From positions 33,865 through 97,864 of the forward strand of contig ONPG01000009.1 of the NCBI GenBank assembly GCA_900319645.1: a stretch of 64,000 nucleotides of DNA, written 5' to 3'. This stretch comes from an uncultured Bacteroidales bacterium. GTDB taxonomy: Bacteria; Bacteroidota; Bacteroidia; Bacteroidales; Paludibacteraceae. Shown here piece after piece: positions 44,023 through 54,110 of this stretch. A program made the translations under genes and the position numbers. The first letter of the stretch is position 1; each line of letters opens with the position of its first letter. The notes beneath the pieces were generated by a model. That model made no database searches. It was not told where the DNA came from and saw only the letters and a list, made by a program, of their open reading frames with translations.

Positions 44023-44023
44023 C

Positions 44024-45115
44024 ATGATAGACCATCCTGAAAATAGCAAGGAATACAAAGGGCTGACGGTCAATGCAGGTGTGGAGAACCTACCGAGCGT
44101 GAACCCCTACTCGACCTTCCGACGTCAGAAGAAAACGCTGACGCCGGAGGAATATTTCGAGGGCATCCGAAAAGGCGACATGACCATCCTGAGCCAAGCC
44201 GTGACGCTTGTGGAAAGCAACCTGACAAGCGACCAGAAGATAGCCCAGAAAGTGATAGAGATGTGCCTGCCCTATACAGGCAACTCGATCCGCGTGGGTA
44301 TCACAGGTGTCCCGGGAGCCGGCAAATCGACGTTTATCGAAGCTCTCGGCAGCATGCTCTGCGAGCAAGGCAAACATATCGCCGTACTTGCCATCGACCC
44401 GTCGAGCGAGCGTAGCAAAGGTTCTATCCTCGGCGACAAGACCCGCATGAACGAGTTGTCCGTCAAGTCCAATGCTTTCATCCGCCCCAGTCCGTCCGCA
44501 GGTAGTCTGGGCGGCGTGGCCCGCAAGACGCGCGAGACCATCGTCCTGTGCGAAGCAGCAGGGTTTGACACCATTCTGCTGGAAACGGTAGGCGTCGGTC
44601 AGTCCGAGACAGCCGCCCACTCGATGGTCGATTATTTCCTCCTGCTGCAAGTGACCGGAACAGGCGACGAGTTGCAGGGCATCAAACGCGGAATCATGGA
44701 GATGGCAGACGGTATTGCCATCAATAAGTGCGACGGTAATAATATTGACCGCGCACACGCCGCGCGCGTAGGATTCAAGAATGCACTAGCACTTTTCCCT
44801 CCCCCCGCGTCAGGATGGAAACCCGAAGCCATATGCTGCTCGTCGATTGACCACAGCGGCGTACAGGAGGTTTGGGACAACATCGAGGAATATATCGCAT
44901 TTACCAAGCAAAACGGCTACTTCGATCTTCATCGAACCGAGCAGGCCAAATACTGGATGTACGAAACCATCAACCAGGCTTTGCTGGACGGATTCTACAA
45001 GAACGAGAAGATGGAACACCAGATCGAGGTGGCGGAAAGACAAGTGTTGAACAACGAAATAAGCAGTTTTATAGCTGCACATAACTTATTAGCCGAATAT
45101 GGCAGAAACCAATAG
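44024..45115 (+). CDS. meaB: MeaB/ArgK-type GTPase for methylmalonyl-CoA mutase, 363 aa
   Basis: G-protein chaperone that loads and protects the B12 cofactor of methylmalonyl-CoA mutase. The P-loop is GVPGAGKST (95-103); switch and base-recognition parts are visible (LAIDPSSERSKGSILGDKTRM, ILLETVGVGQSE, INKCDGNN). Its client enzyme is probably the mutase whose C-terminal end is at the right edge of the window (63799-64000), about 19 kb away. The ATG is 1 nt after the DUF1573 stop and the end overlaps dnaB by 17 nt. Confidence 0.93.
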   Translation: MIDHPENSKEYKGLTVNAGVENLPSVNPYSTFRRQKKTLTPEEYFEGIRKGDMTILSQAVTLVESNLTSDQKIAQKVIEMCLPYTGNSIRVGITGVPGAGKSTFIEALGSMLCEQGKHIAVLAIDPSSERSKGSILGDKTRMNELSVKSNAFIRPSPSAGSLGGVARKTRETIVLCEAAGFDTILLETVGVGQSETAAHSMVDYFLLLQVTGTGDELQGIKRGIMEMADGIAINKCDGNNIDRAHAARVGFKNALALFPPPASGWKPEAICCSSIDHSGVQEVWDNIEEYIAFTKQNGYFDLHRTEQAKYWMYETINQALLDGFYKNEKMEHQIEVAERQVLNNEISSFIAAHNLLAEYGRNQ

Positions 45116-46682
45116 AAATAGCACCCGCAAGCGTACCGTCCAAACGCAGATCATCAAAGTCGGAGCCAACGAGATGGGCAAACTGCCCCCTCAGGCTCAG
45201 GAGTTGGAAGATTCCGTGCTCGGCGCAATCATGATTGAGAAAGACGCATACGGATCCGTAGCGGACCTGTTGCGTCCTGAGGTGTTCTACAAGGACCAGA
45301 ACCGCTTGGTGTATGAGGCTATCCGTGCGTTAGCATCCAAGGACCTGCCGATAGATATTCTGTCTGTAGCGGAAAAACTGAAGAACCAGGGCACTCTGGA
45401 TCAGGCAGGCGGAGCTGTTTATCTGGCGGACCTGACACGGCGTGTGGCTTCCACAGCCCATTTGCGCTACCATGCACAGATAGTGGCTCAGAAAGCGACG
45501 GCTCGTGACCTGATTGCCATGGCAGCACAGATAGAGGAAAAAGGATTTGACGAGACCCAGGACATCGAGGAACTGATGCAGGAGGCGGAAGCGGGCATCT
45601 TTGAGATCTCGCAACGCAGCCAGAAACGTGACGTGACGCAGATAGACCCCGTGATCGAAGAAGCGTTCAAACGAATGGAGAAAGCCTCAAAGAACGACGG
45701 TTCCATATCCGGTATTCCTTCAGGATTCGACGCGCTGGACAAGATCACTTCCGGATGGCAGACACCGGATCTCATCATCATCGCCGCACGTCCTGCCATG
45801 GGAAAAACCGCATTCGTCCTTTCGATGGCGAAAAACATCGCGGTTGACAGAAAGATACCCGTAGCCATTTTCTCGCTGGAAATGAGCAACGTACAGCTGG
45901 TTAACCGTTTGATCATGAACGTGTGCGAGATAGAAGGCGAGAAGATCAAAACCGGCAAGATGAGCAAGGAGGATACCAAACGGCTCAATACGAAAATCAA
46001 TATTATGAAAGGAGCCCCACTCTACATGGACGACACACCTTCTCTGTCGATTTTCGAGTTGCGGTCTAAAGCCCGCAAACTGGTTCGCGAGCATGGTATC
46101 CGAATGATTATCATTGACTACCTGCAGCTGATGAATGCACAGGGCTCCAGTTTCGGAAGTCGCGAGCAGGAGGTGTCCATCATTTCCCGCAACCTGAAAG
46201 CACTTGCCAAAGAGCTGGATATACCTATAATCGCCCTCTCGCAGTTGAACCGCGGTGTGGAATCGCGTCAGGGTATAGAGGGCAAGACTCCGCAGTTGAG
46301 CGACTTGCGTGAGTCGGGAGCCATCGAGCAGGATGCCGATATGGTGTGCTTCATCCACCGTCCTGAATACTACCACCTCTACAGCGACGAGAAAACAGGC
46401 AAAGACCTGCGCGGTTTGGCGCAGATCATCGTGGCAAAACACCGTAACGGTGCTACCGACTCCATCTGGCTGCGTTTCCGCGGCAAATATGCCAAGTTCC
46501 AGAACGAGAGCGAGGGCATTGACGATGACGAGTTAGCTCCGATGCCGGCTGCCACAGGAGGCGTGTCTATCCAGTCCAGTATGAATAACAATATCGGAGC
46601 CGTGTCGTTCGGGCAGCAGATGTCCCCCGATGGCATTTCCGCCACCAACAGCATGGGCGAAGATATAAGCCAACCTTTTTAA
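45099..46682 (+). CDS. dnaB: Replicative DNA helicase DnaB, 527 aa
   Basis: Unwinds DNA at the replication fork. N-terminal DnaB_N domain (about 25-125, PPQAQELEDSVLGAIMIEKD), linker helix, and RecA-like C-domain with Walker A ARPAMGKTAF, Walker B MIIIDYLQLM, the arginine-finger region and the DnaB signature LSDLRESGAIEQDADMV. The C-terminal tail is serine/asparagine-rich and disordered. No intein. The overlap with meaB (17 nt) suggests coupling. Confidence 0.96.
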   Translation: MAETNRNSTRKRTVQTQIIKVGANEMGKLPPQAQELEDSVLGAIMIEKDAYGSVADLLRPEVFYKDQNRLVYEAIRALASKDLPIDILSVAEKLKNQGTLDQAGGAVYLADLTRRVASTAHLRYHAQIVAQKATARDLIAMAAQIEEKGFDETQDIEELMQEAEAGIFEISQRSQKRDVTQIDPVIEEAFKRMEKASKNDGSISGIPSGFDALDKITSGWQTPDLIIIAARPAMGKTAFVLSMAKNIAVDRKIPVAIFSLEMSNVQLVNRLIMNVCEIEGEKIKTGKMSKEDTKRLNTKINIMKGAPLYMDDTPSLSIFELRSKARKLVREHGIRMIIIDYLQLMNAQGSSFGSREQEVSIISRNLKALAKELDIPIIALSQLNRGVESRQGIEGKTPQLSDLRESGAIEQDADMVCFIHRPEYYHLYSDEKTGKDLRGLAQIIVAKHRNGATDSIWLRFRGKYAKFQNESEGIDDDELAPMPAATGGVSIQSSMNNNIGAVSFGQQMSPDGISATNSMGEDISQPF

Positions 46683-46709
46683 CGAGAATAAAACAAACAA
46701 GAACATACT

Positions 46710-48107
46710 ATGCAAAGAACAGAAGTAAAAGACGCACTCAAACGTACGGATTTCGGTTCGGAAATCAATGTACGCGGATGGGTTCGCAGCCGTCGAGGCA
46801 ACAAGAGCATTTCATTTATTGCCCTTAACGACGGTTCAACAATCAAAAACATACAAATCGTTGTTGATTTGGAGAAATTCAGCGAGGAGATGCTTAAACC
46901 GGTTACCACCGGCTCGTGTATTTCCGCAACAGGAATCCTGGTTGAGAGCCAGGGAGCAGGACAAGCCGTGGAGATTCAGTTGACCGAATTGGAGGTCTAT
47001 GGAACTGCTGATCCCGAGAAATACCCGCTGCAAAAGAAAGGACTGTCGATGGAATACCTCCGTACGATTGCTCATCTCAGACCTCGTACCAACACTTTCG
47101 GAGCCGTATTCCGTATCCGTCACAACATGGCGATGGCTATTCACACCTATTTCCACGAGCACGGCTATTTCTATTTCCACACGCCTCTCATCACCGCCAG
47201 CGACTGCGAGGGAGCAGGTCAGATGTTCCAAGTGACCACCAAGAACCTCTATAATCTTAAGAAAACCGAGGATGGTCAGATTGATTACAGCGACGATTTC
47301 TTCGGCAAGATGGCGGCACTAACCGTCAGCGGACAGCTCGAAGGCGAATTAGGAGCCATGGCTCTGGGTAAGATCTATACCTTCGGCCCGACTTTCCGCG
47401 CAGAAAACAGCAACACACCGCGTCACCTGGCGGAGTTCTGGATGATCGAGCCGGAGGTGGCATTCATCCAAAAAGACGAGCTCATGGACCTGGAGGAGGA
47501 TTTTATCAAGTACTGCGTCCGCTGGGCGTTGGATCATTGTATGGACGATCTGGAGTTCCTCAACCAGTTTGTGGACAAAGGGCTGATCGAGCGTCTGAAA
47601 TCCGTAGTCGATACGGAGTTCATTCGTCTGCCTTATACCGAAGGTATTAATATCCTGCAGGAGGCGATCAAGAACGGCAAGAAATTCGAGTTCCCATGCA
47701 ACTGGGGCGATGATCTCAGTTCCGAGCATGAGCGTTTCCTCGTAGAGGAACACTTCAAGAAACCGGTTATCATGACCGACTACCCGAAGGATATCAAAGC
47801 TTTCTATATGAAACTCAACGAGGACGGCAAGACCGTACAAGGCACCGACGTCCTCTTCCCGCAAATAGGCGAGATCATCGGCGGCTCCGTCCGCGAAGAG
47901 AGTCTGGACAAACTGAACGAGGAAATCGAGCGACGCCATATTCCGATGAAAGATATGTGGTGGTATCTCGACACACGCCGTTTCGGTTCGGCTCCTCACG
48001 CCGGCTTCGGTTTGGGATTCGAGCGTTTGATGCTGTTTGTCACCGGCATGCAGAACATCCGCGACGTCATTCCTTTCCCGCGCACTCCGAAATCGGCTGA
48101 GTTCTAA
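46710..48107 (+). CDS. asnS: Asparaginyl-tRNA synthetase, 465 aa
   Basis: Class II synthetase. N-terminal OB-fold anticodon-binding domain (about 15-110, [20 protein letters not shown]), then the catalytic domain with motif 2 ([25 protein letters not shown]) and motif 3 ([23 protein letters not shown]). The [17 protein letters not shown] features separate it from aspartyl enzymes. Length matches bacterial AsnS. It is co-directional with dnaB after 27 nt. Confidence 0.95.
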   Translation: MQRTEVKDALKRTDFGSEINVRGWVRSRRGNKSISFIALNDGSTIKNIQIVVDLEKFSEEMLKPVTTGSCISATGILVESQGAGQAVEIQLTELEVYGTADPEKYPLQKKGLSMEYLRTIAHLRPRTNTFGAVFRIRHNMAMAIHTYFHEHGYFYFHTPLITASDCEGAGQMFQVTTKNLYNLKKTEDGQIDYSDDFFGKMAALTVSGQLEGELGAMALGKIYTFGPTFRAENSNTPRHLAEFWMIEPEVAFIQKDELMDLEEDFIKYCVRWALDHCMDDLEFLNQFVDKGLIERLKSVVDTEFIRLPYTEGINILQEAIKNGKKFEFPCNWGDDLSSEHERFLVEEHFKKPVIMTDYPKDIKAFYMKLNEDGKTVQGTDVLFPQIGEIIGGSVREESLDKLNEEIERRHIPMKDMWWYLDTRRFGSAPHAGFGLGFERLMLFVTGMQNIRDVIPFPRTPKSAEF

Positions 48108-48142
48108 GGAAATACATATACAAACATAACAAACAATCTATT

Positions 48143-51100
48143 ATGAAAAACGAAGTTAATCGCGCTTTCAGGGCGAAGCAAAGACTCTTCTCGCTGATCT
48201 TTGTGCTGGCACTGTCACTGACAGCTACGGCACAGACAGCGCTCAAGGGCAGTGTGGTTGACCAAGTTACGCAAACGCCTGTTATAGGTGCGAAAGTAAC
48301 GCTGGCCAACCAGAACATCTACACCACCACCAACCAGAACGGAGAGTTTCAACTACTCTATCTTGAGGCTGTGGACGAAGAGGTTATTATTGAGGCGGAC
48401 GGCTATGTATCCACCATCGAGCTGGTCCAACTTCAAGACAACCAGTTGACGCAGATGAATCCTGTTGTATTGCAACAGAACATCGTCGAGCAAACCCAGA
48501 ACGAGATCCTGCTCAACCTTACCGAAGAGGAGATGAGCGACGAAGAAGGACGCTCGCAGTCGCAGGCATCATCCTCGTCGGCATCCACTGATGTATTCAA
48601 CTCAACCACCTCATTCGCTTGGTCCACAGCTCGTTACCGTAATCGTGGATATCAGTCTTATGTAGAGAATTACTACATCGAGGGACTGAATTTCAACTCC
48701 TCGGAACGTGGTAATTTCAACTACTCGGCTATGGGTGGCTTGAACGACGCCAGCCGTTACAAAGAGGTTCTCAACCCGATGGAAGCGTCTAACTTCACCT
48801 TTGGCGGTCTCGGACAATCCACCAACTATCTTATGGGCGCCAGCCGGCATGCTCAGGGATGGAATGTGGGTGTTGCCGGAACCAACCGCAACTACAAAGC
48901 CCGTGTGAATGCCACATACGCCAGCGGTGTCATGAGCAACGGATGGTCGGTTGTAGCCCAGTTGGCATACCGCTTCTCGCCGTATATTGACAACAAAGGT
49001 ATCATAGGCGAAGGTATCAAATACTACTCGCTCGGTTATTTCCTTGCCGCAGAGAAAATCTGGGACAACAGCCGCCTCAAACTCATCACTTTCGGTGCTC
49101 CCACCGAGCGTGGCCAAAACGCAGCGGTAACCCAGGAAGTGTATGACCTCACCGGCTCGAACAACTACAACCCGTATTGGGGCTATCAGAACGGCAAAGT
49201 ACGCAACTCGCGTATTGTCAAGTCGTTTGACCCGACCGTGATTGCGGCATACGAGATCAAGCTGGATGAGCAGCAGGTTTTGAAAGTGGCAGCCGGTTAC
49301 CACTATTCGTGGTATTCCAACTCCGCTCTCAACTTCTACAACGCTCCCGACCCGCGTCCGGATTACTACCGCAACCTGCCTTCGGCTATGTGGGACGGAC
49401 AAATTGCCAACCCCTATTACGAGCCTTCAGGTCAGCAGTTGTTTGACGAAAACGGCAATCACTATCCCTGGGGATTGTTTGTCGGTCAGGATCTGAGCGG
49501 CAGAAACCTCGGTTCCGGTTTTGTGGGCGACGACGGCAACCTGATCGGTCCGTCGGTGAACAAAGACCAGTACAACGCCTTGGTTAACCTCTGGAAAAAC
49601 CGAGACAACAAGACCACGCAGATCGACTGGGATAATATCTACGCCTCCAACTTCGCGCAGAACCAGAACGATCCATCCGCTTCCGCACGCTATATTCAAG
49701 AGCGTCGTCACAACGATATCCAGGAGGCTTCCGCGTCGCTCAACTATGCCAACACCAAATACAACCATCTGAAAATGATTGTCGGCCTGGAAGGCAAGTT
49801 CTCGCAAGGTATTCACTACAAGACCATTGACGACATGTTGGGTGGCAACCAGTGGATTGACATTGACGCATTTGCTGACCGTGATATTAAGGAATTGGCA
49901 TCGAATAGCGGATTTACCCAGGAAGACATCCAACTGGTTCGCCAGAATGAGATACGCTATGACTACAATCCTGTAGTTACAGCCGATGGACGCCGTTTCG
50001 GTTACAACTACCGTATCAACATGGGCAATATGAAAGCCTGGTTTCAGAACGAATGGAGTTTCAACGAAGTGGATTTGTACTATGCTCTCCAACTAAATTT
50101 CACCTCTATGCAGCGCTACACCAACATGATCAATGGTCGTGCATGGTATCTGACACGTTTGGCGGAGGAGCAAGGCGATGCTGTCAATGCAGCGAAATAC
50201 TACGGCAAAGACTCCTACAATCGTATTGCCGCCGCAGACCCGTCTCTTTTGAAAGTCGGAGCAGGTATAGTCGGCGATGCACACTATTTCCTCGATCCGG
50301 CTTTCAAACTGGGAGCAACCTACAAGATCAACGGACGCAACCGTTTGAAACTGAATGCGATGGCTCAGACTCGCGCCCCCTATGCACGCGATGCTTATAT
50401 CTCGCAACGCGTACACGACCGCGTAGTGGAGAATATCTACACCCACGATCAGGCGAAATCGCTCAAAGAGTTCTATGCAGCCAGCGAGCGTGCTGTTTCA
50501 GCCGACCTGACTTATGAGTTCAACTACCCTATCGTCCGCGGACGTATCACCGGCTTCTTCACCCAGAGCTGGAATGAGACGGAGATGAACGGTTACTACG
50601 ACGATGAAGCTCGCACGTTTGTCAATCAGGCGCTTACCGGTATCGACAAACGCTTTATGGGAATCGAGGCCGCTGCTTCTGTCAAGATGGGCACTTATTT
50701 CACCCTCACCGGAGCAGCCAGCATAGGCGATTACCGCTATACGAGCAACCCGGATGCAGTTACTTCCGCCGAAAACGGAATGCCGCTCAGCTACGACTAC
50801 ATCAATCAATCTTTGGTTTTTGAGACCAAGGACAAAGTGCTGCTCAAGGGATTGAAACTGGCTACGGGTCCGCAACTCAACGCAAGTCTCAAGCTCTCGT
50901 TCTTCCATCCCAAGATGTGGTTTGCTGACATCACAGTAAACTACCACGACTGGAACTACCTGTCGGTTGCTCCGAGTCGTCGTATGCAAGGTGTATATGC
51001 CGGTACACGTACAGACCTGACAAGGGTGAACGGCTATTTCGGCGACAATAAGACGAATGCCATTCAGACCACCGACGGACAAGCACTGCGCGTTAATTTT

Positions 51101-51493
51101 GACGAGGCTACCGGCGAGGCTGTTTATGAGAATGCAGTACTGGACGCCAACGGAGTGCCGGTTCTCAAGTATCCGTTCAACCTCATGACGATGCAGGAGA
51201 GTCTGGCTGCTACCAACCCGCTCAACCGCTTTATGATTGACGCTTCGGTGGGCAAACTTTTCTACCTCAAAAACCGTCAGTCGCTCTCTCTCAACCTGAG
51301 TGTCACCAACCTCACCAACAACACGCATTTCAAGACCGGAGGCTATCAGCAAGCCCGTCTCCCGCGTGCTACTATCCAGGGTGAGAAGGATTACCAGAAC
51401 CAGGCCATCACCGCAAACGCTTGGAAATACCCGTCCAAGTACTACTATGCGTGGGGAGTTAACTTCTTCTTGTCTGTAACCTACAAATTCTAA
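48143..51493 (+). CDS. TonB-dependent receptor-like outer-membrane barrel, 1116 aa
   Basis: Signal peptide about 12-31 (LSLTATAQ), then a carboxypeptidase-regulatory-like beta-sandwich (about 33-110, LKGSVVDQVTQTPVIGAKVT), a serine-rich linker (QSQASSSSASTDV) and a large barrel with many aromatic strands (for example LAYRFSPYIDNKG), ending in FFLSVTYKF with the terminal phenylalanine. No clear TonB box or full plug is visible, so it may be a receptor relative that does not use TonB. The DUF5689 lipoprotein immediately downstream (5 nt) is a frequent partner, analogous to SusC/SusD. Confidence 0.85.
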   Translation: MKNEVNRAFRAKQRLFSLIFVLALSLTATAQTALKGSVVDQVTQTPVIGAKVTLANQNIYTTTNQNGEFQLLYLEAVDEEVIIEADGYVSTIELVQLQDNQLTQMNPVVLQQNIVEQTQNEILLNLTEEEMSDEEGRSQSQASSSSASTDVFNSTTSFAWSTARYRNRGYQSYVENYYIEGLNFNSSERGNFNYSAMGGLNDASRYKEVLNPMEASNFTFGGLGQSTNYLMGASRHAQGWNVGVAGTNRNYKARVNATYASGVMSNGWSVVAQLAYRFSPYIDNKGIIGEGIKYYSLGYFLAAEKIWDNSRLKLITFGAPTERGQNAAVTQEVYDLTGSNNYNPYWGYQNGKVRNSRIVKSFDPTVIAAYEIKLDEQQVLKVAAGYHYSWYSNSALNFYNAPDPRPDYYRNLPSAMWDGQIANPYYEPSGQQLFDENGNHYPWGLFVGQDLSGRNLGSGFVGDDGNLIGPSVNKDQYNALVNLWKNRDNKTTQIDWDNIYASNFAQNQNDPSASARYIQERRHNDIQEASASLNYANTKYNHLKMIVGLEGKFSQGIHYKTIDDMLGGNQWIDIDAFADRDIKELASNSGFTQEDIQLVRQNEIRYDYNPVVTADGRRFGYNYRINMGNMKAWFQNEWSFNEVDLYYALQLNFTSMQRYTNMINGRAWYLTRLAEEQGDAVNAAKYYGKDSYNRIAAADPSLLKVGAGIVGDAHYFLDPAFKLGATYKINGRNRLKLNAMAQTRAPYARDAYISQRVHDRVVENIYTHDQAKSLKEFYAASERAVSADLTYEFNYPIVRGRITGFFTQSWNETEMNGYYDDEARTFVNQALTGIDKRFMGIEAAASVKMGTYFTLTGAASIGDYRYTSNPDAVTSAENGMPLSYDYINQSLVFETKDKVLLKGLKLATGPQLNASLKLSFFHPKMWFADITVNYHDWNYLSVAPSRRMQGVYAGTRTDLTRVNGYFGDNKTNAIQTTDGQALRVNFDEATGEAVYENAVLDANGVPVLKYPFNLMTMQESLAATNPLNRFMIDASVGKLFYLKNRQSLSLNLSVTNLTNNTHFKTGGYQQARLPRATIQGEKDYQNQAITANAWKYPSKYYYAWGVNFFLSVTYKF

Positions 51494-51498
51494 GCAAT

Positions 51499-52740
51499 AT
51501 GAAGACTTCAAAATATATATTGTACTTTGTACTTTGTACCTTTGTACTTTCCCTGGTATCATGCGAGCCGAAAGCATACTCGCCGGACGATATCTTTACA
51601 TCCGAAGATCAGTTAGCTGAATTGCTCGACAAGGAGAACCCGGAGGGCTACAAGATCTACACCTTGGACGAGTTCGTGGACGCTTTCCTCACTCCGAAGG
51701 GCAATCTCCGCAACGACTCCACGCTCTACCGCAACCGCTCTAATGATGCCAATTTTCCGGACATCTATCTTTTCTCAATCGACACACTGCCTAAGAATGG
51801 CAAGGGCATTTATATCCGCGGACGTGTGACAACCGACGACTACGCCGGCAATTTCTACAAGTCGATGGTTATTCAGCAGATTGTCAACGGAGAGCAGCAG
51901 AACCTGCGTATATCGGTTGATTTAGGTTCGAGCGGCGGTATGTACCAGATGGGTCAGGAAATCCTCATCCGCTGCAACGGACTGGCAGTGGGACGCTATG
52001 CCAACCAACCGCAACTCTGTGTGCCGTCCTACAACAACAACCTCTTTGCCTCCCATTCGGATGACAAGGTGGGATGGGCTCCCGGACGTATTCAGGGATC
52101 GGTATTCCGCTCTGTGACCCGTATGATCGGCGCGCCGGATCGCAAACTGCTCAAATACGACACGCTCAGTCTGAACCAGCTTTATAACATGGTGGAGCAA
52201 TCTCCGGCTATCACGGTGGACGGTATGACGCGTGCAGCGAAAGCCGACGGACGTCTCGTCGTAATCAAGAACGTGCATTTCTCCGGCGAATATAACGAAT
52301 ACGGTGATCTCGCTGAGTGCGACACCCTGCATCCTGATTCATCCAAGAACGCCAACGTCTTTGCGCCCACCACCGGCAATGTCGGCTACCCGCAAGGACG
52401 AGTGCTCAAGGACCAGAACGACAAAGTCATCCTCTGCTCCACATCCGAGTACGCCAAATTCGCTTACTACTACCTCCCGGGAGCTGACAAACATGGTGTT
52501 TCCCAATGCGTTTATTGGGAAGGAACCGTAACGGGTATCTTGGGATGGTATATGGACAATGCCGAGAGTTTCCCGGGTTCCACCAAGGACAGCAAAGGCG
52601 AGAATGCCAAGTCGTATAAATACAACTGGTCCATCTCTCCGCGTGGTATTCCTGGCATCGGCGTGCCGGATATCAATATGCACAACGCACTGGATCCGGA
52701 CGAGCAATGGGAGCCCAAGGAGTACAACCCGAAAGGTTAA
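51499..52740 (+). CDS. DUF5689 lipoprotein, 413 aa
   Basis: The N-terminus carries a lipobox LSLVSCEPK (cysteine near residue 22). The signal peptide's codons contain a short DNA repeat (GTACTTT, three to four times), so the hydrophobic stretch ILYFVLCTFVL was partly built from repeat units. The main domain (about 40-280) has SIDTLPKNGKGIYIRGRVTT and YQMGQEILIRCNGLAVG, matching DUF5689, a beta-rich domain found with TonB-dependent transporters and probably binding ligands at the surface. A second beta-domain with GVSQCVYWEGTVTGILGWY ends the protein. It follows the receptor-like gene by 5 nt. Confidence 0.82.
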   Translation: MKTSKYILYFVLCTFVLSLVSCEPKAYSPDDIFTSEDQLAELLDKENPEGYKIYTLDEFVDAFLTPKGNLRNDSTLYRNRSNDANFPDIYLFSIDTLPKNGKGIYIRGRVTTDDYAGNFYKSMVIQQIVNGEQQNLRISVDLGSSGGMYQMGQEILIRCNGLAVGRYANQPQLCVPSYNNNLFASHSDDKVGWAPGRIQGSVFRSVTRMIGAPDRKLLKYDTLSLNQLYNMVEQSPAITVDGMTRAAKADGRLVVIKNVHFSGEYNEYGDLAECDTLHPDSSKNANVFAPTTGNVGYPQGRVLKDQNDKVILCSTSEYAKFAYYYLPGADKHGVSQCVYWEGTVTGILGWYMDNAESFPGSTKDSKGENAKSYKYNWSISPRGIPGIGVPDINMHNALDPDEQWEPKEYNPKG

Positions 52741-52759
52741 TCACTAATTATTGAAGTTG

Positions 52760-53257
52760 ATGAACTGGTTGGATATACTCCTGCTTCTCCCCTTGCTGGT
52801 AGGACTGGTACGTGGTCTCATGCGAGGTCTGGTCTCCGAGGTCATCGCCATCGCGGTGGTGATCCTCGGTGTGCTCGGCTCAAAGTTGTGGGCTCCACCC
52901 TTTTCCAAATGGCTGTTGACGCAGTTTGCATGGCCGCAACAGGTGTGCGATGTGGTCGCCTATCTGCTCATTTTCCTTGCGATTGCTATCCTGCTTTCTA
53001 TCGCTGCACATTGGATGACCAAAGTGCTGTCAGCTATCCACCTCGGATGGGCAAACAGATTAGGAGGAGCGGTCTTCGGAGTGGCAAAATACGGATTGAT
53101 CGTGCTCATTGTGGTGATGATTATGGATCGAACCAACCAGGCCTACCATTGGCTTGACGACTCGCCGGTGGTCAAATCTTCGGTTGTCTATCCCTATATG
53201 ACTAAGATTGCCAATGATATATTATCTTTCACTGGGAGCGAATTTGGGAAACCGTGA
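52760..53257 (+). CDS. CvpA-family membrane protein, 165 aa
   Basis: Four hydrophobic segments (about 3-22, 25-44, 62-83 and 100-120) and the sequence LDILLLLPLLVGLVRGLMRG place it in the CvpA family, inner-membrane proteins linked in other bacteria to colicin V export or envelope stress. Start chosen at MNWLDI rather than the TTG nine bases earlier. It overlaps folK by 44 nt, an unusually long overlap. Confidence 0.8.
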   Translation: MNWLDILLLLPLLVGLVRGLMRGLVSEVIAIAVVILGVLGSKLWAPPFSKWLLTQFAWPQQVCDVVAYLLIFLAIAILLSIAAHWMTKVLSAIHLGWANRLGGAVFGVAKYGLIVLIVVMIMDRTNQAYHWLDDSPVVKSSVVYPYMTKIANDILSFTGSEFGKP

Positions 53258-53702
53258 GCAGACTATCTCACGTGCATTGGAACAGTTAGAGCAGCATGCA
53301 GGCAAAGTCCTGCGCTGCTCTAACTTGTATTATTCGTCTCCGTGGGGCTTTGAAAGCGTTCATGATTTCTGCAACGTCTGTTGTGCGGTGGTCTCGGAGT
53401 TGTCTCCGCTCGAAATGCTTCATGCTACGCAAGCCGTGGAACGCACACTCGGACGCACGCATAAAACCCTCAATGGTCACTACCAAGACCGTACGATTGA
53501 CATCGATCTCATCCGTGCTTTTGACGATGCCGGCAATGAGATCCACTGCCTAATTCCCAATGATCAATCATCGGTTTCCGATCAGCAATCACCAATAAGC
53601 CACGTCCCGTTGCTCTCCCTCCCCCATCCTCTTTGGCAGCAACGTGATTTCGTCCGCATTCCATTAAGCGAGATCTTGGACATTGATGTTAATTCTTTAT
53701 AA
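53214..53702 (+). CDS. folK: HPPK (2-amino-4-hydroxy-6-hydroxymethyldihydropteridine diphosphokinase), 162 aa
   Basis: Adds pyrophosphate to the pterin in folate synthesis. SLGANLGNREQTISRALEQL, SSPWGFES with FCNVCCAV, and the signature RTHKTLNGHYQDRTIDIDLI (about 81-100) with the catalytic aspartates are all present. Near residue 118 a serine/glutamine-rich insert (NDQSSVSDQQSPISHV) precedes the usual LPHP segment; its DNA looks like the AT-rich intergenic repeats of this genome. The start at 53214 lies inside cvpA (44-nt overlap). Confidence 0.88.
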   Translation: MIYYLSLGANLGNREQTISRALEQLEQHAGKVLRCSNLYYSSPWGFESVHDFCNVCCAVVSELSPLEMLHATQAVERTLGRTHKTLNGHYQDRTIDIDLIRAFDDAGNEIHCLIPNDQSSVSDQQSPISHVPLLSLPHPLWQQRDFVRIPLSEILDIDVNSL

Positions 53703-53739
53703 AGAACTCTGTAAGGTTGGCAATGTACAAACCCATTAA

Positions 53740-53841
53740 ATGAAAGTGAATATGGAAGAATTGATCGTCAGAGAGAGTCGCAGCGAAGACCTTATTAAAA
53801 AGGGGGCTTTTATAAAAAAAAGAAGATACAAAGATGTGTGA
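53740..53841 (+). CDS. Possible very small basic protein, 33 aa
   Basis: An ATG at 53740 opens a short frame with MEELIVRESRSEDLIKKGAF in the middle and a lysine/arginine-rich end (KKRRYKDV). No family recognised and no clear promoter. It might be a remnant, since the neighbouring minus-strand region is decayed. Confidence 0.2.
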   Translation: MKVNMEELIVRESRSEDLIKKGAFIKKRRYKDV

Positions 53842-53860
53842 AATAATCGTGCCCCCGCGG

Positions 53861-54110
53861 CTAAGAATCAGTGAATGTGTGAATGAAGGGCGAGCAGAAA
53901 CGTGTTTTCTTAAAATAATACGGATCGTTGTACCCTAGTGCATTTAGGATTTCCTTTAACAAACGAGGCGATTTTACTTGTTGCAAAAATGGTTCAATCT
54001 TATCCCAAGTTAACGCAGGGTCTAAAGAATATGTCTCAATCACTTGCTGCCAACTTACCGCCGACTTACTGACTACTTGCTGACCACTAACTGAATTGAA
54101 TATTACTCTA
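53861..54110 (-). pseudogene. Remnant of a winged-helix-like C-terminal segment
   Basis: The minus strand reads ALTWDKIEPFLQQVKSPRLL, then a helical ALGYNDPYYFKKTRF stretch that looks like the C-terminal winged-helix end of AlbA-type ATP-binding or Fic-associated proteins. The first 20 or so residues of the open frame (SGQQVVSKSAVSWQQV) come from a 20-bp DNA repeat. No start codon is convincing. It probably belongs to the same decayed locus as 54111-54533. Confidence 0.4.
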
